In this document: one piece after another, positions 1-8,901 of the stretch | Position numbering within the stretch: the first letter of the stretch is position 1 | Layout: each line of letters begins with the position of its first letter | NCBI RefSeq assembly: GCF_002362255.1 | Contig: NZ_LPVV01000038.1 | Location: 310,001-374,000 of the forward strand | DNA length: 64,000 nt | From: Microbacterium sp. SZ1 | GTDB taxonomy: Bacteria; Actinomycetota; Actinomycetes; Actinomycetales; Microbacteriaceae | Direction: 5' to 3' | Program-made: the position numbers and the translations under genes | Notes under the pieces: generated by a model | What the model was told of the DNA's origin: nothing | The model's database searches: none | Seen by the model: only the letters and a program-made list of their open reading frames with translations

Positions 1-338
1 TCGAGCGCCCGCTCGCGGAGCGCCCTCCCCGCATCGGTCAGCGTGATGTCGAGGCGACGTTCGTCTCGCGCACTCCGGAGTCGCGCGATGAGGCCGTCGG
101 CCTCCAGACGCTTGACCAGGGGTGACGCGCTGGCCGGTTCGAGCGCGAGGTCCGACGCGAGGTCGTTCAACGACCGCGGTGCCCTCTCCCACAGCGCCAG
201 CATCACGAGGTACTGCGGATGGGTGAGTCCGAGAGGCTCAAGGATCGGACGGTAGATCGCGACGACGTTGCGCGCCGCGGTGACGAGCGCGAAGCACAGT
301 TGGTTCTCGAGCCGAAGGAGGTCGTCGGGAGTCGCCAT
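1..338 (-). CDS. OhrR-like MarR-family transcriptional regulator (3' end cut by window edge)
   Basis: The visible 112 residues start MATPDDLLRLENQLCFALVT and continue through a winged-helix DNA-binding domain (PQYLVMLALWE, then LVKRLEADGLI and a basic wing with RSARDERR). Cys15 lies in the LCFAL context that carries the peroxide-sensing cysteine of OhrR-type MarR repressors, so an organic-peroxide or redox sensor is likely. The C-terminal dimerisation helices lie outside the window. The start is an ATG with a TATAGT -10 box six bases upstream and no ribosome binding site, so the mRNA is probably leaderless. The regulator diverges from a small Cys-rich gene and shares an operator with it. It could instead be a general MarR regulator; no ohr gene is visible here. 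Confidence 0.85.
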   Translation of the reverse strand, partial: MATPDDLLRLENQLCFALVTAARNVVAIYRPILEPLGLTHPQYLVMLALWERAPRSLNDLASDLALEPASASPLVKRLEADGLIARLRSARDERRLDITLTDAGRALRERAL

Positions 339-358
339 GTGGTCACTATACAAGAGCG

Positions 359-377
359 CTAATAGTTAGTACACTAA
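359..377. promoter_or_regulatory. Candidate OhrR/MarR operator in the divergent promoter region
   Basis: A perfect inverted repeat TTAGT-AC-ACTAA (366-377) is preceded by another CTAA half-site (359-362), giving alternating CTAA/TTAG half-sites. The repeat covers the TACACT -10 box (370-375) of the rightward gene and reaches the expected -35 position of the leftward regulator, whose -10 is TATAGT at 345-350. One bound dimer could therefore block both promoters. That the adjacent regulator binds here is inferred from position. Confidence 0.6.
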
Positions 378-382
378 TCAAC

Positions 383-622
383 ATGTCGAACCCCGATCGT
401 GTGCCCCTCCGCGACCGCATTCGCGCCGCCGGCGGTCTCTACTCGTGGGTCAACTCGAACCTGATCCGCCTCGCCGGCCCAGCCTCGGTCGGCCCGTACG
501 AGAAGACTCCGCCGCCCAGCGCGGCCGAGCGCGCCGAGCGCGCCTGCCCGCTGTGCGGTGCCCCGATGAGTACTCATGTCATCGATCGATCGGGGCCGAA
601 GACGCTCGTGCACTGCCCATGA
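383..622 (+). CDS. Small conserved Cys-rich protein of unknown function
   Basis: A 79-residue protein, MSNPDRVPLRDRIRAAGGLY onward, ending in a compact motif with CPLCG around residue 55 and HCP at the C-terminus. The CxxC plus a C-terminal His-Cys look like a single zinc-binding knuckle. I do not recognise a characterised family; small proteins with this ending occur in Microbacteriaceae as hypotheticals. The ATG has a TACACT -10 box seven bases upstream and no ribosome binding site, which points to leaderless translation. It sits head-to-head with the OhrR-like regulator and its -10 lies inside the candidate operator, so peroxide-responsive expression is a reasonable inference. Confidence 0.75.
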   Translation: MSNPDRVPLRDRIRAAGGLYSWVNSNLIRLAGPASVGPYEKTPPPSAAERAERACPLCGAPMSTHVIDRSGPKTLVHCP

Positions 623-676
623 GCTGAGCACGCGCCGCTGAGCCGCCCTCTCGGCATCCAGCGGCCCTGCTGACCC

Positions 677-1009
677 TCACTCCTGTCGGTCGGCATCCTC
701 ACGCGCGATGTCGAGCCAGAACACGAGTGCCTCGTCGTCGGCGGTCGCCTCGGGTGCCACGTCGAGCCAGCCAGTCCCCATCGTGCGGGGACCCATCACC
801 GCGGTCGTCACACCGGGTCGCGCGACCAGCGCCGCGCCGGTCTCTTCGTGCACTCGGACCAGAAGCACTCCCGCCGAGCGCGCACCGACGAGGATGTGGC
901 CGTCGACGAGGAAAGCCCGGGTGCCGAACATCCGCTTCTCCTCGACGTCTCCGTCCAGCGTCAGGAGCGCCCGCACCCGGTCCGCGAGCTCTTCTCCGGC
1001 AGCATCCAT
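677..1009 (-). CDS. TfoX N-terminal domain protein
   Basis: A 110-residue protein made almost entirely of a TfoX-N domain: EEKRMFGTRAFLVDGHILVG near residues 23-42 is the family signature. In gammaproteobacteria TfoX/Sxy regulates competence, but stand-alone TfoX-N proteins in actinobacteria have no established role and should not be read as competence regulators. The gene lies 17 bases beyond the uvrB stop on the same strand, so it may be read from the uvrB transcript. The start is the first ATG of the frame, MDAAGEELADRVRALL. Confidence 0.85.
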   Translation of the reverse strand: MDAAGEELADRVRALLTLDGDVEEKRMFGTRAFLVDGHILVGARSAGVLLVRVHEETGAALVARPGVTTAVMGPRTMGTGWLDVAPEATADDEALVFWLDIAREDADRQE

Positions 1010-1026
1010 CGTCAGACGCCTTCCGC

Positions 1027-3099
1027 TCAGGCGTGCCCGGCACGCTCCATGGCCCGCAGTTCCTTCTTCAGGTCCTGCACCTCGTCGCGCAGACGACCCG
1101 CGAGCTCGAACTTGAGCTCGGCGGCCGCGGCAAGCATCTGGTTCGACAGATCCTCGATCGTCGCCTCGAGCTGCTGAGCGCCCTCTGCCGCGATACCGGT
1201 GCGACGCAGATTCGGCGTCGGAGACTTGCCCTTGCCCGACGCCTTGCCGCGACCGGCCAGCATGTCGGCGGTGTCGGCGCCTTCTCGGGCGAGGACCTCG
1301 GTGATGTCTGCGATGCGCTTGCGCAGGGGCTGCGGATCGATGCCGTGCTCCTTGTTGTAGGCGATCTGCTTGTCCCGGCGCCGATCGGTCTCCTCGATCG
1401 CCTTGGCCATCGAGTCCGTCATGTTGTCGGCGTACATATGCACTTCGCCGGACACGTTTCGCGCGGCACGACCGATGGTCTGGATGAGCGACGTGCCGGA
1501 ACGCAGGAACCCCTCCTTGTCGGCGTCGAGAATCGCCACCAGAGAGACCTCGGGCAGGTCGAGTCCCTCGCGGAGGAGGTTGATGCCGACGAGTACGTCG
1601 TAGACGCCGGAGCGCAGCTCGCTCAGGAGTTCGACCCGGCGCAGGGTGTCGACGTCGGAGTGCAGATATCGCACCCGCACGCCGTGCTCGCCGAGGAAGT
1701 CGGTGAGCTCCTCCGCCATCTTCTTCGTCAGGGTCGTGACGAGGACTCGCTCGTCACGCTCGACACGGACTCGGATCTCTTCGAGCAGGTCGTCGATCTG
1801 GCCCTTCGACGGCTTGACGACGATGTGCGGGTCGACGAGGCCGGTCGGGCGGATGATCTGCTCCACCACTCCGTCGGCGATGCCCATCTCGTACTTGCCC
1901 GGCGTGGCCGACAGATACACGGTCTGCCCCACGCGGTTCTTGAACTCGTCCCACCGCAGAGGTCGGTTGTCCATGGCGCTCGGCAGCCGGAACCCGTGGT
2001 CGACGAGTGTGCGCTTGCGGGACGCGTCGCCCTCGTACATCGCGCCGATCTGTGGAACGGTCACGTGCGACTCGTCGATCACGAGCAGGAAGTCGTCGGG
2101 GAAGAAGTCGAGCAGCGTGTGCGGGGGCTCGCCCGGCATCCGTCCGTCCATGTGGCGCGAGTAGTTCTCGATGCCCGAGCAGAACCCGAGCTGCTGCAGC
2201 ATCTCGAGGTCGAACGTGGTGCGCATGCGGAGACGCTGCGCTTCGAGCAGTTTTCCCTGGCGCTCGAACTCCGCCAGACGCTCTTCGAGCTCGTGCTCGA
2301 TCGTGCCGATGGAGCGCTGGATGACGTCGGTGCCCGCGACGTAGTGCGACGCAGGGAAGATGGGAACGGAGTCCAGCTTCTCGATCACCTCGCCGGTCAG
2401 CGGGTGGAGCGAGTACAGCGCCTCGATCTCATCGCCGAAGAGCTCGATGCGGATCGCGTGCTCCTCGTACACCGGGATGATCTCGATGGTGTCGCCGCGC
2501 ACGCGGAAATTGCCGCGCGAGAAGTCCACGTCGTTGCGGTTGTACTGCATCGCGATGAACTGTCGGATGAGGGCGTCGCGGTCGTACCGCTCCCCCACCT
2601 GCAACGCGACCATGGCGCGCAGGTACTCCTCCGGCGCACCGAGTCCGTAGATGCACGACACGGTCGACACCACGACGACGTCTCGTCTGCTCAGCAGAGA
2701 GTTGGTCGTCGAGTGGCGGAGACGCTCGACCTCGGCGTTGATCGACGAGTCCTTCTCGATGAAGGTGTCGGTCTGGGGGACGTACGCCTCCGGTTGGTAG
2801 TAGTCGTAGTACGAGACGAAGTACTCGACCGCGTTGTTCGGCATGAGCTCGCGGAACTCGTTCGCCAGCTGTGCGGCGAGGGTCTTGTTGTGGGCGAGGA
2901 CGAGCGTCGGACGCTGCACCTGCTCGACGAGCCAAGCCGTCGTCGCCGACTTGCCGGTACCGGTGGCGCCCAGCAGCACGATGTCGGTCTCGCCGGCGTT
3001 GATGCGCGAGGCGAGCTCCGCGATCGCCTGGGGCTGGTCGCCGGCCGGGGCGTACTCGCTGATGACCTCGAACGGTCGGACGCTGCGGGTGGTCTGCAT
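1027..3099 (-). CDS. uvrB: Excinuclease ABC subunit B
   Basis: This is the UvrB helicase-like subunit of nucleotide excision repair, which receives damaged DNA from UvrA and recruits UvrC. The 690-residue length is typical. Visible landmarks are Walker A GATGTGKS near residues 44-51, the aromatic damage-probing beta-hairpin [13 protein letters not shown] near 97-109, the DESH Walker B, helicase motifs with QTIGRAARN, and a C-terminal UVR motif for UvrC contact. The ATG lies six bases after a TACGCT -10 box with no ribosome binding site, indicating its own leaderless promoter separate from the upstream MFS gene. I see no LexA-type box in the 60-base gap. Confidence 0.98.
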   Translation of the reverse strand: MQTTRSVRPFEVISEYAPAGDQPQAIAELASRINAGETDIVLLGATGTGKSATTAWLVEQVQRPTLVLAHNKTLAAQLANEFRELMPNNAVEYFVSYYDYYQPEAYVPQTDTFIEKDSSINAEVERLRHSTTNSLLSRRDVVVVSTVSCIYGLGAPEEYLRAMVALQVGERYDRDALIRQFIAMQYNRNDVDFSRGNFRVRGDTIEIIPVYEEHAIRIELFGDEIEALYSLHPLTGEVIEKLDSVPIFPASHYVAGTDVIQRSIGTIEHELEERLAEFERQGKLLEAQRLRMRTTFDLEMLQQLGFCSGIENYSRHMDGRMPGEPPHTLLDFFPDDFLLVIDESHVTVPQIGAMYEGDASRKRTLVDHGFRLPSAMDNRPLRWDEFKNRVGQTVYLSATPGKYEMGIADGVVEQIIRPTGLVDPHIVVKPSKGQIDDLLEEIRVRVERDERVLVTTLTKKMAEELTDFLGEHGVRVRYLHSDVDTLRRVELLSELRSGVYDVLVGINLLREGLDLPEVSLVAILDADKEGFLRSGTSLIQTIGRAARNVSGEVHMYADNMTDSMAKAIEETDRRRDKQIAYNKEHGIDPQPLRKRIADITEVLAREGADTADMLAGRGKASGKGKSPTPNLRRTGIAAEGAQQLEATIEDLSNQMLAAAAELKFELAGRLRDEVQDLKKELRAMERAGHA

Positions 3100-3159
3100 A
3101 CATCAAGCGTAGGCCGGGCCACCGACATCGGGGTCGCGGCGGGCATGCCGCCCCTCCGG

Positions 3160-4389
3160 TCAGGCGGCGTCGGCGAAGGGCCGTGCTCCCGGCGTCCCCC
3201 GCAGTGCCACGGACGCGAGTCCGGCGGCGACCGCGCAGAGGGCGACCACGGCGATGACGAACCACGTCCAGTCGGCCGAGCCGAAGACGATGCCGAGCGC
3301 CCAACCGAACAGACTCGACCCCGCGTAGTAGCCGAAGTAGTACAGCGAGGAGGCCTGCGCGCGAGTCGCGGGCCCGGCGGCGACAGGAGCCCAGCCCGAC
3401 GCGACGGCATGCGCGGCGAAGAAGCCGGCGGTGAACAGCAGGAGCCCGATCAGGACGACCCACGCGACCCCCGCCAGCATCGCCAGAGAGCCGACCGCCA
3501 TCAGCGCCGTCGCGCAGAGCAGCACCGGATACCGCCCGATCCGCGAGGCGAGCGTGCCTGCCCACGGCGACGAGACGGTCCCGGCCAGGTAGGCGAGGAA
3601 CAGCAGCGTCACGAGCCACGCCGGCAGCGCGAACGGCGGAGCAGCCAGATGGAAGCCGAGGTAGTTGTATACCGCCACGAAGGCGCCCATGAGCAGGAAG
3701 CCCTGGGCGTTGAGCGCGAGCTGGGCCCCTGATCGCAGCGGCGTCACCAGCCGAGCCAGGACTCCGGTGACGTCCCCTCCCGCCCGGAGCCGACCGGGCA
3801 CGAACCCCTGCGCCCTCGGCGTGAGCCAGAGGAACAGGACGGCGGCTCCGACGCACACGGCGGCCACGGTCCACATGCCCGCTCGCCATCCCGCCGGCTC
3901 GGCCACGATCCCCGACAGCACTCGGCCGAGCAGTCCTCCCACCGTCGTGCCCGCGATGTAGCTGCCGGCGGCGGCCGCCGCACTGCGCGCCGCCACCTCC
4001 TCGCTCAGGAACGCCAGGGCGACCGCGGGAACGGCCCCCAACGCGATTCCTTCGAGCAGCCGCAGCAGGAGGAGCATCTCGAGAGCGGAGCTCAGCGGGG
4101 CGAGCAGACCGAACACCGTCGCGGCGATCACACCGATGGCCATGGCCTGCACCCGGCCGATGCGGTCGGCGACGAGCGACCAGGGGATCACCGCCGCGGC
4201 GAGTCCCAGCGTCGCCGCCGACACCGTGAGCGCCGCGGTCGCCGGCGACACCTCGAGATCCGCCGCGAGCTGCGGCAGCACGGCCTGCGGCGAGTAGAGC
4301 TGGGCGAAGGTGGCGATGCCCGCGAAGAACAGCCCGACGATCAACCGGCGGTACGAGGACGACCCCGGCGCGTGGCCGGTGAAGATCAC
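3160..4389 (-). CDS. MFS transporter, YnfM/DHA1-like exporter
   Basis: A 409-residue membrane protein with about 12 hydrophobic segments. The first loop carries the major facilitator signature (VADRIGRVQ, around residue 73), and a second copy-like loop ASRIGRY follows the sixth helix. The N-terminal part with SPQAVLPQLAADLEVSPATA resembles YnfM-type proton-driven efflux proteins; the substrate cannot be told from sequence. Its ATG overlaps the coaE stop codon by four bases (ATGA), so it is translationally coupled to coaE, although no functional link is known. Drug or sugar efflux would be an inference only. Confidence 0.85.
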   Translation of the reverse strand: MIFTGHAPGSSSYRRLIVGLFFAGIATFAQLYSPQAVLPQLAADLEVSPATAALTVSAATLGLAAAVIPWSLVADRIGRVQAMAIGVIAATVFGLLAPLSSALEMLLLLRLLEGIALGAVPAVALAFLSEEVAARSAAAAAGSYIAGTTVGGLLGRVLSGIVAEPAGWRAGMWTVAAVCVGAAVLFLWLTPRAQGFVPGRLRAGGDVTGVLARLVTPLRSGAQLALNAQGFLLMGAFVAVYNYLGFHLAAPPFALPAWLVTLLFLAYLAGTVSSPWAGTLASRIGRYPVLLCATALMAVGSLAMLAGVAWVVLIGLLLFTAGFFAAHAVASGWAPVAAGPATRAQASSLYYFGYYAGSSLFGWALGIVFGSADWTWFVIAVVALCAVAAGLASVALRGTPGARPFADAA

Positions 4390-4985
4390 CGGGCGCGGAT
4401 CCGTTGCCAGAGGGCGTCGGTCTGCGCGATGGTCTGCTCCAGCGTCCCCGAGGTGTCGATCACCTCGTCGGCGATCGCCAGCCGTCGCTCATCGGACACC
4501 TGGGCGTCGATGCGATCCTGCGCTGCTCCGCGCTCCATTCCGCGAAGTTCGACGAGTCGTTCCAGGCGGACGTCCGCGGGGGCGTGCGCCACCACGATCA
4601 GGTCCCAGGGATCGTCCACCCTGGCTTCGACGAGGAGCGGCACGTCGTAGACGACGATCCCGTCGGGGTCTCGAGCGGATGCCGCGTCGAAGCGCCGCTG
4701 GGACTCGGCGCGCACCGCGGGGTGCACGATGGCGTTGAGCCGCGCGAGCAGGTCGGCATCCGCGAAGACCCGGGCACCGAGAGCCGCTCGGTCGAGTGAC
4801 CCGTCGGGGGCGATCACCTCATCGCCGAAGACCTCCACGATCTCTCGCAGCACCGGGCTGTCCGGTGCCTGCACGTCGCGGACGATCTGGTCGGCGTCGA
4901 CGACGGTCGCGCCGTGCTCCGCGAGCCTGCGGGCGATGGTCGACTTGCCCGAGGCGATGCCGCCGGTCAGCGCGATGAGAGGCAT
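4386..4985 (-). CDS. coaE: Dephospho-CoA kinase
   Basis: Catalyses the last step of coenzyme A synthesis, ATP-dependent phosphorylation of the ribose 3'-hydroxyl of dephospho-CoA. The 199-residue protein begins with the P-loop GGIASGKST (residues 8-16), followed by the VDADQIVRDV substrate-binding segment and the family's DVPLLVEA motif. Many actinobacterial CoaE proteins carry a fused C-terminal UPF0157 domain; this one does not. The start has TAGACT six bases upstream and no ribosome binding site, so it is probably leaderless. The nearby uvrB and rpsA are common coaE neighbours in actinobacteria. Confidence 0.97.
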   Translation of the reverse strand: MPLIALTGGIASGKSTIARRLAEHGATVVDADQIVRDVQAPDSPVLREIVEVFGDEVIAPDGSLDRAALGARVFADADLLARLNAIVHPAVRAESQRRFDAASARDPDGIVVYDVPLLVEARVDDPWDLIVVAHAPADVRLERLVELRGMERGAAQDRIDAQVSDERRLAIADEVIDTSGTLEQTIAQTDALWQRIRAR

Positions 4986-5015
4986 GCCGCCAGTCTAGGC
5001 TTCGCGCGTCGACGC

Positions 5016-5597
5016 TCAGCGCGCCAGCAGCTGGCGACGCGAGCTGATCACTCCGGTGTCGAAGCCGGCGAGGTGCAGCCCGCCGTGGAACCGCGCGTGC
5101 TCGATCTTGACGCAGCGGTCCATCACGACGGAGAGACCTGCGCTCTGAGCCAGCTCCGCGGCATCCTCGTTCCAGGATCCGAGCTGCAGCCACAGCGCCT
5201 TCGCGCCGACGTCGATCGCCTCCTGGGCGACCCCGGGAAGGTCTTCGTGGCGGCGGAACACGTCGACGAGGTCGGGCGCGACGGGCAGGTCGGCGAGCGA
5301 TGCGTACACCGGCTGACCGAGGATCTCCTTCTCCCTCGGATTCACCAGATAGACGTCGTACGGCGTGCTCGAGAGGAGGTACGTGGCGACGAAGTACGAG
5401 GCGCGGGCCGGGTTGTTCGACGCGCCGACGATCGCGATGGACTTCGTGCGGCGGAGGATGGCGAACCGCTCCTGCTGCCCGGGGCCGACCCAGGTGCGTC
5501 CGGTGGGCTCCGGCGCGGTGCCTGGCAGCGCGCAGGCCGCGGCATCCTGCGGGGTGGGAACGGCGCAGCTGTCGCCCGCCACAGTCGTGTCGCTCAT
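5016..5597 (-). CDS. CoA-binding domain protein (YccU type)
   Basis: A 193-residue protein with a Rossmann CoA-binding domain: SIAIVGASNNPARASYFVAT marks the nucleotide-binding turn, followed by VYLVNPREKEILGQPVYASL and KALWLQLGSWNEDAAE. It matches the single-domain YccU-type family related to the succinyl-CoA synthetase alpha subunit N-terminus; no reaction is established. The ATG overlaps the metY stop by four bases, and it is the last gene of a six-gene chain of such overlaps. A pairing with sulfhydrylases is recurrent in actinobacteria as I recall, which hints at a role in sulfur or acyl-CoA metabolism, but that is inference. Confidence 0.9.
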   Translation of the reverse strand: MSDTTVAGDSCAVPTPQDAAACALPGTAPEPTGRTWVGPGQQERFAILRRTKSIAIVGASNNPARASYFVATYLLSSTPYDVYLVNPREKEILGQPVYASLADLPVAPDLVDVFRRHEDLPGVAQEAIDVGAKALWLQLGSWNEDAAELAQSAGLSVVMDRCVKIEHARFHGGLHLAGFDTGVISSRRQLLAR

Positions 5598-6898
5598 CGG
5601 TTCTCCCCCGTCGCGATCGTGAGGGCCTGGTCCAGGTCCCAGATGATGTCCTCGGCGTCTTCGAGGCCGACTGAGATGCGGATGAGGTCCGAGCGCACGC
5701 CCGCCCCGATGAGCTGCTCGTCCGTGAGCTGTCGGTGGGTCGTCGATGCGGGATGGATCACGAGGGTCCTCGCATCGCCGATGTTCGCGAGGTGCGAGGC
5801 GAGCTGCAGGTTCTCGATGAGCTTCTCCCCCGCTACGCGGCCGTCGTCGGCCTTGACGCCGAAGGCGAAGACCGACCCGGGGCCCAGCGGCAGGTACTTC
5901 GCGGCCCGCTCGTGATGCGGATGCTCCTCGAGCCCCGCCCAGGTCACGTAGGCGACCCGAGGATCGGCGGCGAGCCATCCCGCGACGACCCTCGCGTTCG
6001 CGAGGTGGGCGTCGATCCGCTGCGGAAGCGTCTCGATGCCCTGCAGCAGGTTGAACGCGGCCTGCGGGCTCAGGGCCGGGCCGATGTCGCGCAGCTGCTC
6101 GGTGCGGAGCTTGGTGAGGAACCCGTACTCCCCGAAATTGTCCCACCACTTGATGCCGCCGTAGGAGGCGACCGGCTCGGTCATCTGCGGGAAGCGGCCG
6201 TTGCCCCAGTCGAACGTGCCCTTCTCGATCACTATCCCGCCGAGGGTCGTGCCGTGCCCGCCCAGGAACTTCGTGACCGAGTGGATGACGATGTCGGCAC
6301 CGTGCTCGAGCGGGCGCGCGAGGTAGGGCGTCGCCAGGGTCGCATCGACGACGAGCGGGACGCCGGCCGCGTGAGCGACCTCGGCGAGACCTTCGATGTC
6401 GGCGATCTCACCGGAGGGGTTGCCGATCATCTCGACGTACACGACCTTGGTCTCCGGGCGGATGGCGTCCGCGAAATCCGCCGGATCCGTCGAGGCGACG
6501 AACGTCGTGTCGACGCCGAAGCGCCGCAGGGTCACGTCGAGCTGCGTCACCGTGCCGCCGTACAGCTGGGCTGCCGCGACGACGTGATCGCCCGCGCCGA
6601 CGAGCGCGGCGAATGTGATGAACTCGGCACTCATGCCGGATGCCGTCGCGACGGCGCCGATCCCGCCCTCGAGCGAGGCGAGGCGCTCCTCCAGCGCGGC
6701 GACAGTGGGGTTGCCGATGCGCGAGTAGATGTTGCCGTACTTCTGCAGAGCGAAGAGGTTGCCGGCGTCGGCGGCGTCGTCGAAGACGAACGACGTGGTC
6801 TGGTAGATCGGCACGGCGCGCGCGCCGGTCGACGCATCCGGCGTGCCTCCGGCGTGGAGCGCTCTGGTGCGGAATCCGAAGCGGTGTTCTTCCGTCAT
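5594..6898 (-). CDS. metY: O-acetylhomoserine sulfhydrylase (aminocarboxypropyltransferase)
   Basis: A 434-residue PLP enzyme that makes homocysteine from O-acetylhomoserine and sulfide, releasing acetate (direct sulfhydrylation route to methionine). The family features are the N-terminal TRALHAGGTPD, the YSRIGNPTVAALEERLASLE segment, and the PLP lysine in SVTKFLGGHGT around residue 210. The length fits MetY rather than the shorter MetB. The ATG overlaps the stop of the acetyl-CoA synthetase gene by four bases. Linkage to a sulfonate-type transporter supports a role in sulfur assimilation. It could accept other thiols, including as a cysteine synthase. Confidence 0.95.
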   Translation of the reverse strand: MTEEHRFGFRTRALHAGGTPDASTGARAVPIYQTTSFVFDDAADAGNLFALQKYGNIYSRIGNPTVAALEERLASLEGGIGAVATASGMSAEFITFAALVGAGDHVVAAAQLYGGTVTQLDVTLRRFGVDTTFVASTDPADFADAIRPETKVVYVEMIGNPSGEIADIEGLAEVAHAAGVPLVVDATLATPYLARPLEHGADIVIHSVTKFLGGHGTTLGGIVIEKGTFDWGNGRFPQMTEPVASYGGIKWWDNFGEYGFLTKLRTEQLRDIGPALSPQAAFNLLQGIETLPQRIDAHLANARVVAGWLAADPRVAYVTWAGLEEHPHHERAAKYLPLGPGSVFAFGVKADDGRVAGEKLIENLQLASHLANIGDARTLVIHPASTTHRQLTDEQLIGAGVRSDLIRISVGLEDAEDIIWDLDQALTIATGENR

Positions 6899-8901
6899 GA
6901 TGTCCTCAGTTCGGCGTTCGCGAGCACGGCGGCGATGTCGTCGACGGCCCAGGGGTTCTGCAGAGAAGTCGTGTCGCCGAGCGGCGGCGCCTCGCGGCCG
7001 GCGCGCCGGTCCTGCTCGGCCTCCCACAGCTGTGCGAGCAGGCGGCGCATGATCTTGCCGGAGCGGGTCTTGGGCAGATCGGGCACGACGACGACGTGCT
7101 TGGGTTTGGCGACCGGCCCGATGGCGCGCGCCACCTCGCCGCGGAGCTCGACCGACGAGACCTCGGACCGGCCGGACGGCGTCACGAAGGCGACCACGGC
7201 CTGTCCGGTCACGGGGTCGGAGACGCCGGCGGTGCCCGCCTCCCCCACGGTGTCGTGGGCGACGAGGGCCGACTCGATCTCGATCGTGGAGAGGCGGTGC
7301 CCCGAGACGTTCACGACGTCGTCGAGGCGTCCGAGGATCCAGATGTAGCCGTCGACATCGCGCGTGGCTCCGTCTCCCGCGACGTAGTAGCCACCCCAGT
7401 CGCCGTGCCCGGCGTACGCCGCCCAGTAGGCGGACCGGTAGCGCGCGGGGTCGCCCCACACGGTCCTCGCCATTCCCGGCCAGGGCCGGCGGACCACCAG
7501 GGTGCCGGAGCGACCGGGTGCGACCTCGACGCCGTGCTCGTCGACGACGGTCGCGTCGATGCCGGGAAGCGGGACGGACGCGGAGCCCGGCTTGAGTGCG
7601 GTCACGCCGGGTAGCGGAGCGATCATCGCCGCGCCGGTCTCCGACTGCCACCAGGTGTCGACCACCGGAAGCTCATCGCGTCCGAAGTTGCGACGGAACC
7701 ACACCCACGCCTCCGGGTTGATCGCCTCGCCGACCGTGCCGAGAAGGCGCAGGCTCGAGAGATCGTGCCCCGCCGGGAGGTCGGCTCCGAACCAGGTCAT
7801 GAAGGTCCGGATGAGCGTGGGGGCCGTGTAGTAGACGGTGACGCCGTAGCGCTCGATGATCTCGAGGTGGCGCTCACGATCCGGGGTGTCCGGAGTGCCC
7901 TCGTAGATGACCTGGGTGAGCCCGTTGGACAGCGGTCCATAGATCTCGTACGTGTGTGCCGTGACCCAGGCGAGGTCGGCCGTGCACCAGTGCACGTCGT
8001 CCGGCTTCGCGTCGAAGTGCGCCCAGTGCGCCCAGTTCGCATGCGTCAGGTAGCCGCCCGATGTGTGCACGAGGCCCTTCGGCTTCCCCGTCGTCCCCGA
8101 GGTGTAGATGATGAAGAGGGGATGCTCCGAGTCGAATGCGTCCGCCACATGGTCGCTCGACGCGGTGTCGACGACCTCGTGCCACCACACGTCGCGTCCG
8201 TCGGTCCAGGGCACGTCCTGACCGGTGCGCCGCAGGACGAGGACGTGCTCGAGGTCTGGGAGGTCGGCGGCCGCGACGTCCGCCGTGGACTTGACCTCCG
8301 TCGCCGTGCCCCGACGGAACTGGCCGTCGCTCGTGACGAGGAGTTTGGCTCCCGTGTCGGCGAGGCGGAACCGCACGGCCTCGGCGGAGAACCCACCGAA
8401 GACCAGGGAGTGCGCGGCGCCGACGCGCGCGCACGCCAGCGTGATGACGACGGTCTCCACGAGCACCGGCAGGTAGATGACCACGCGGTCACCCGCCCGG
8501 ATGCCGAGCGCGATGAGCGCGTTCGCGGCCTGCGCCACGCGGCGCTGCAGGTCGGTGTAGGTCACCGTGGTGCGGTCGCCGGGCTCTCCCTCGAAGTGCA
8601 GCGCGACCTTGTCACCCCGTCCGGCCTCCACGTGCCGGTCGACGCAGTTGTACGCCACGTTCAGCCGACCGCCCGTGAACCATCGTGCCGATGGCCCGGC
8701 CTCAGCCGTCGGCGGCTGCCAGTGGAGCGCCGTCTCCCAGGGCGTCGCCCAGTTCAGCCGCCGCGCAGCCTGCTCCCAGAACGCGATCGGATCGCTCTCC
8801 GCCTCCCCGTAGGCCTCGGCCGTCACGTTCGCGTCGGCGGCGAGCCCGGCCGGCGCCGGGTAGGTCCGCTGCTCGACCAGTCGCGCCTCGTCCATCGTCA
8901 C
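6895..8901 (-). CDS. Acetyl-CoA synthetase (AMP-forming)
   Basis: An ANL-superfamily acyl-CoA ligase of 668 residues. FIIYTSGTTGKPKG is the ATP-binding loop, VDTWWQSETGAA is the acetyl-CoA synthetase-type A5 region, and SGKIMRR near the C-terminus carries the catalytic lysine that is regulated by acylation in Acs proteins. WVTAHTYEIYGPLSNG also follows the Acs/propionyl-CoA synthetase pattern. I chose the GTG at 8901, which overlaps the permease stop by four bases (GTGA); an ATG two codons later is the alternative. Cotranscription with metY suggests recycling of the acetate released by MetY. Propionate or another short acid cannot be excluded. Confidence 0.9.
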   Translation of the reverse strand: MTMDEARLVEQRTYPAPAGLAADANVTAEAYGEAESDPIAFWEQAARRLNWATPWETALHWQPPTAEAGPSARWFTGGRLNVAYNCVDRHVEAGRGDKVALHFEGEPGDRTTVTYTDLQRRVAQAANALIALGIRAGDRVVIYLPVLVETVVITLACARVGAAHSLVFGGFSAEAVRFRLADTGAKLLVTSDGQFRRGTATEVKSTADVAAADLPDLEHVLVLRRTGQDVPWTDGRDVWWHEVVDTASSDHVADAFDSEHPLFIIYTSGTTGKPKGLVHTSGGYLTHANWAHWAHFDAKPDDVHWCTADLAWVTAHTYEIYGPLSNGLTQVIYEGTPDTPDRERHLEIIERYGVTVYYTAPTLIRTFMTWFGADLPAGHDLSSLRLLGTVGEAINPEAWVWFRRNFGRDELPVVDTWWQSETGAAMIAPLPGVTALKPGSASVPLPGIDATVVDEHGVEVAPGRSGTLVVRRPWPGMARTVWGDPARYRSAYWAAYAGHGDWGGYYVAGDGATRDVDGYIWILGRLDDVVNVSGHRLSTIEIESALVAHDTVGEAGTAGVSDPVTGQAVVAFVTPSGRSEVSSVELRGEVARAIGPVAKPKHVVVVPDLPKTRSGKIMRRLLAQLWEAEQDRRAGREAPPLGDTTSLQNPWAVDDIAAVLANAELRTS

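Noticed and set aside
677..1009. A competence role for the TfoX-N protein
   Set aside because: Only the N-terminal domain is present and no competence genes are in the window; the family name is not evidence of that role.
727..3732. A very long open frame on the plus strand, opposite uvrB
   Set aside because: It is a high-GC shadow frame; the minus strand encodes UvrB with intact motifs and the plus translation is low-complexity Arg/Val/Asp sequence without any domain.
5016..6149. Longer form of the CoA-binding protein extending into metY
   Set aside because: The extra N-terminus reads through metY in another frame; the ATG at 5597 overlaps the metY stop as at all other junctions of the operon.
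6899..6960. A SAM riboswitch or T-box controlling metY
   Set aside because: There is no leader: metY overlaps the preceding gene, and no conserved riboswitch elements are visible upstream of the operon.
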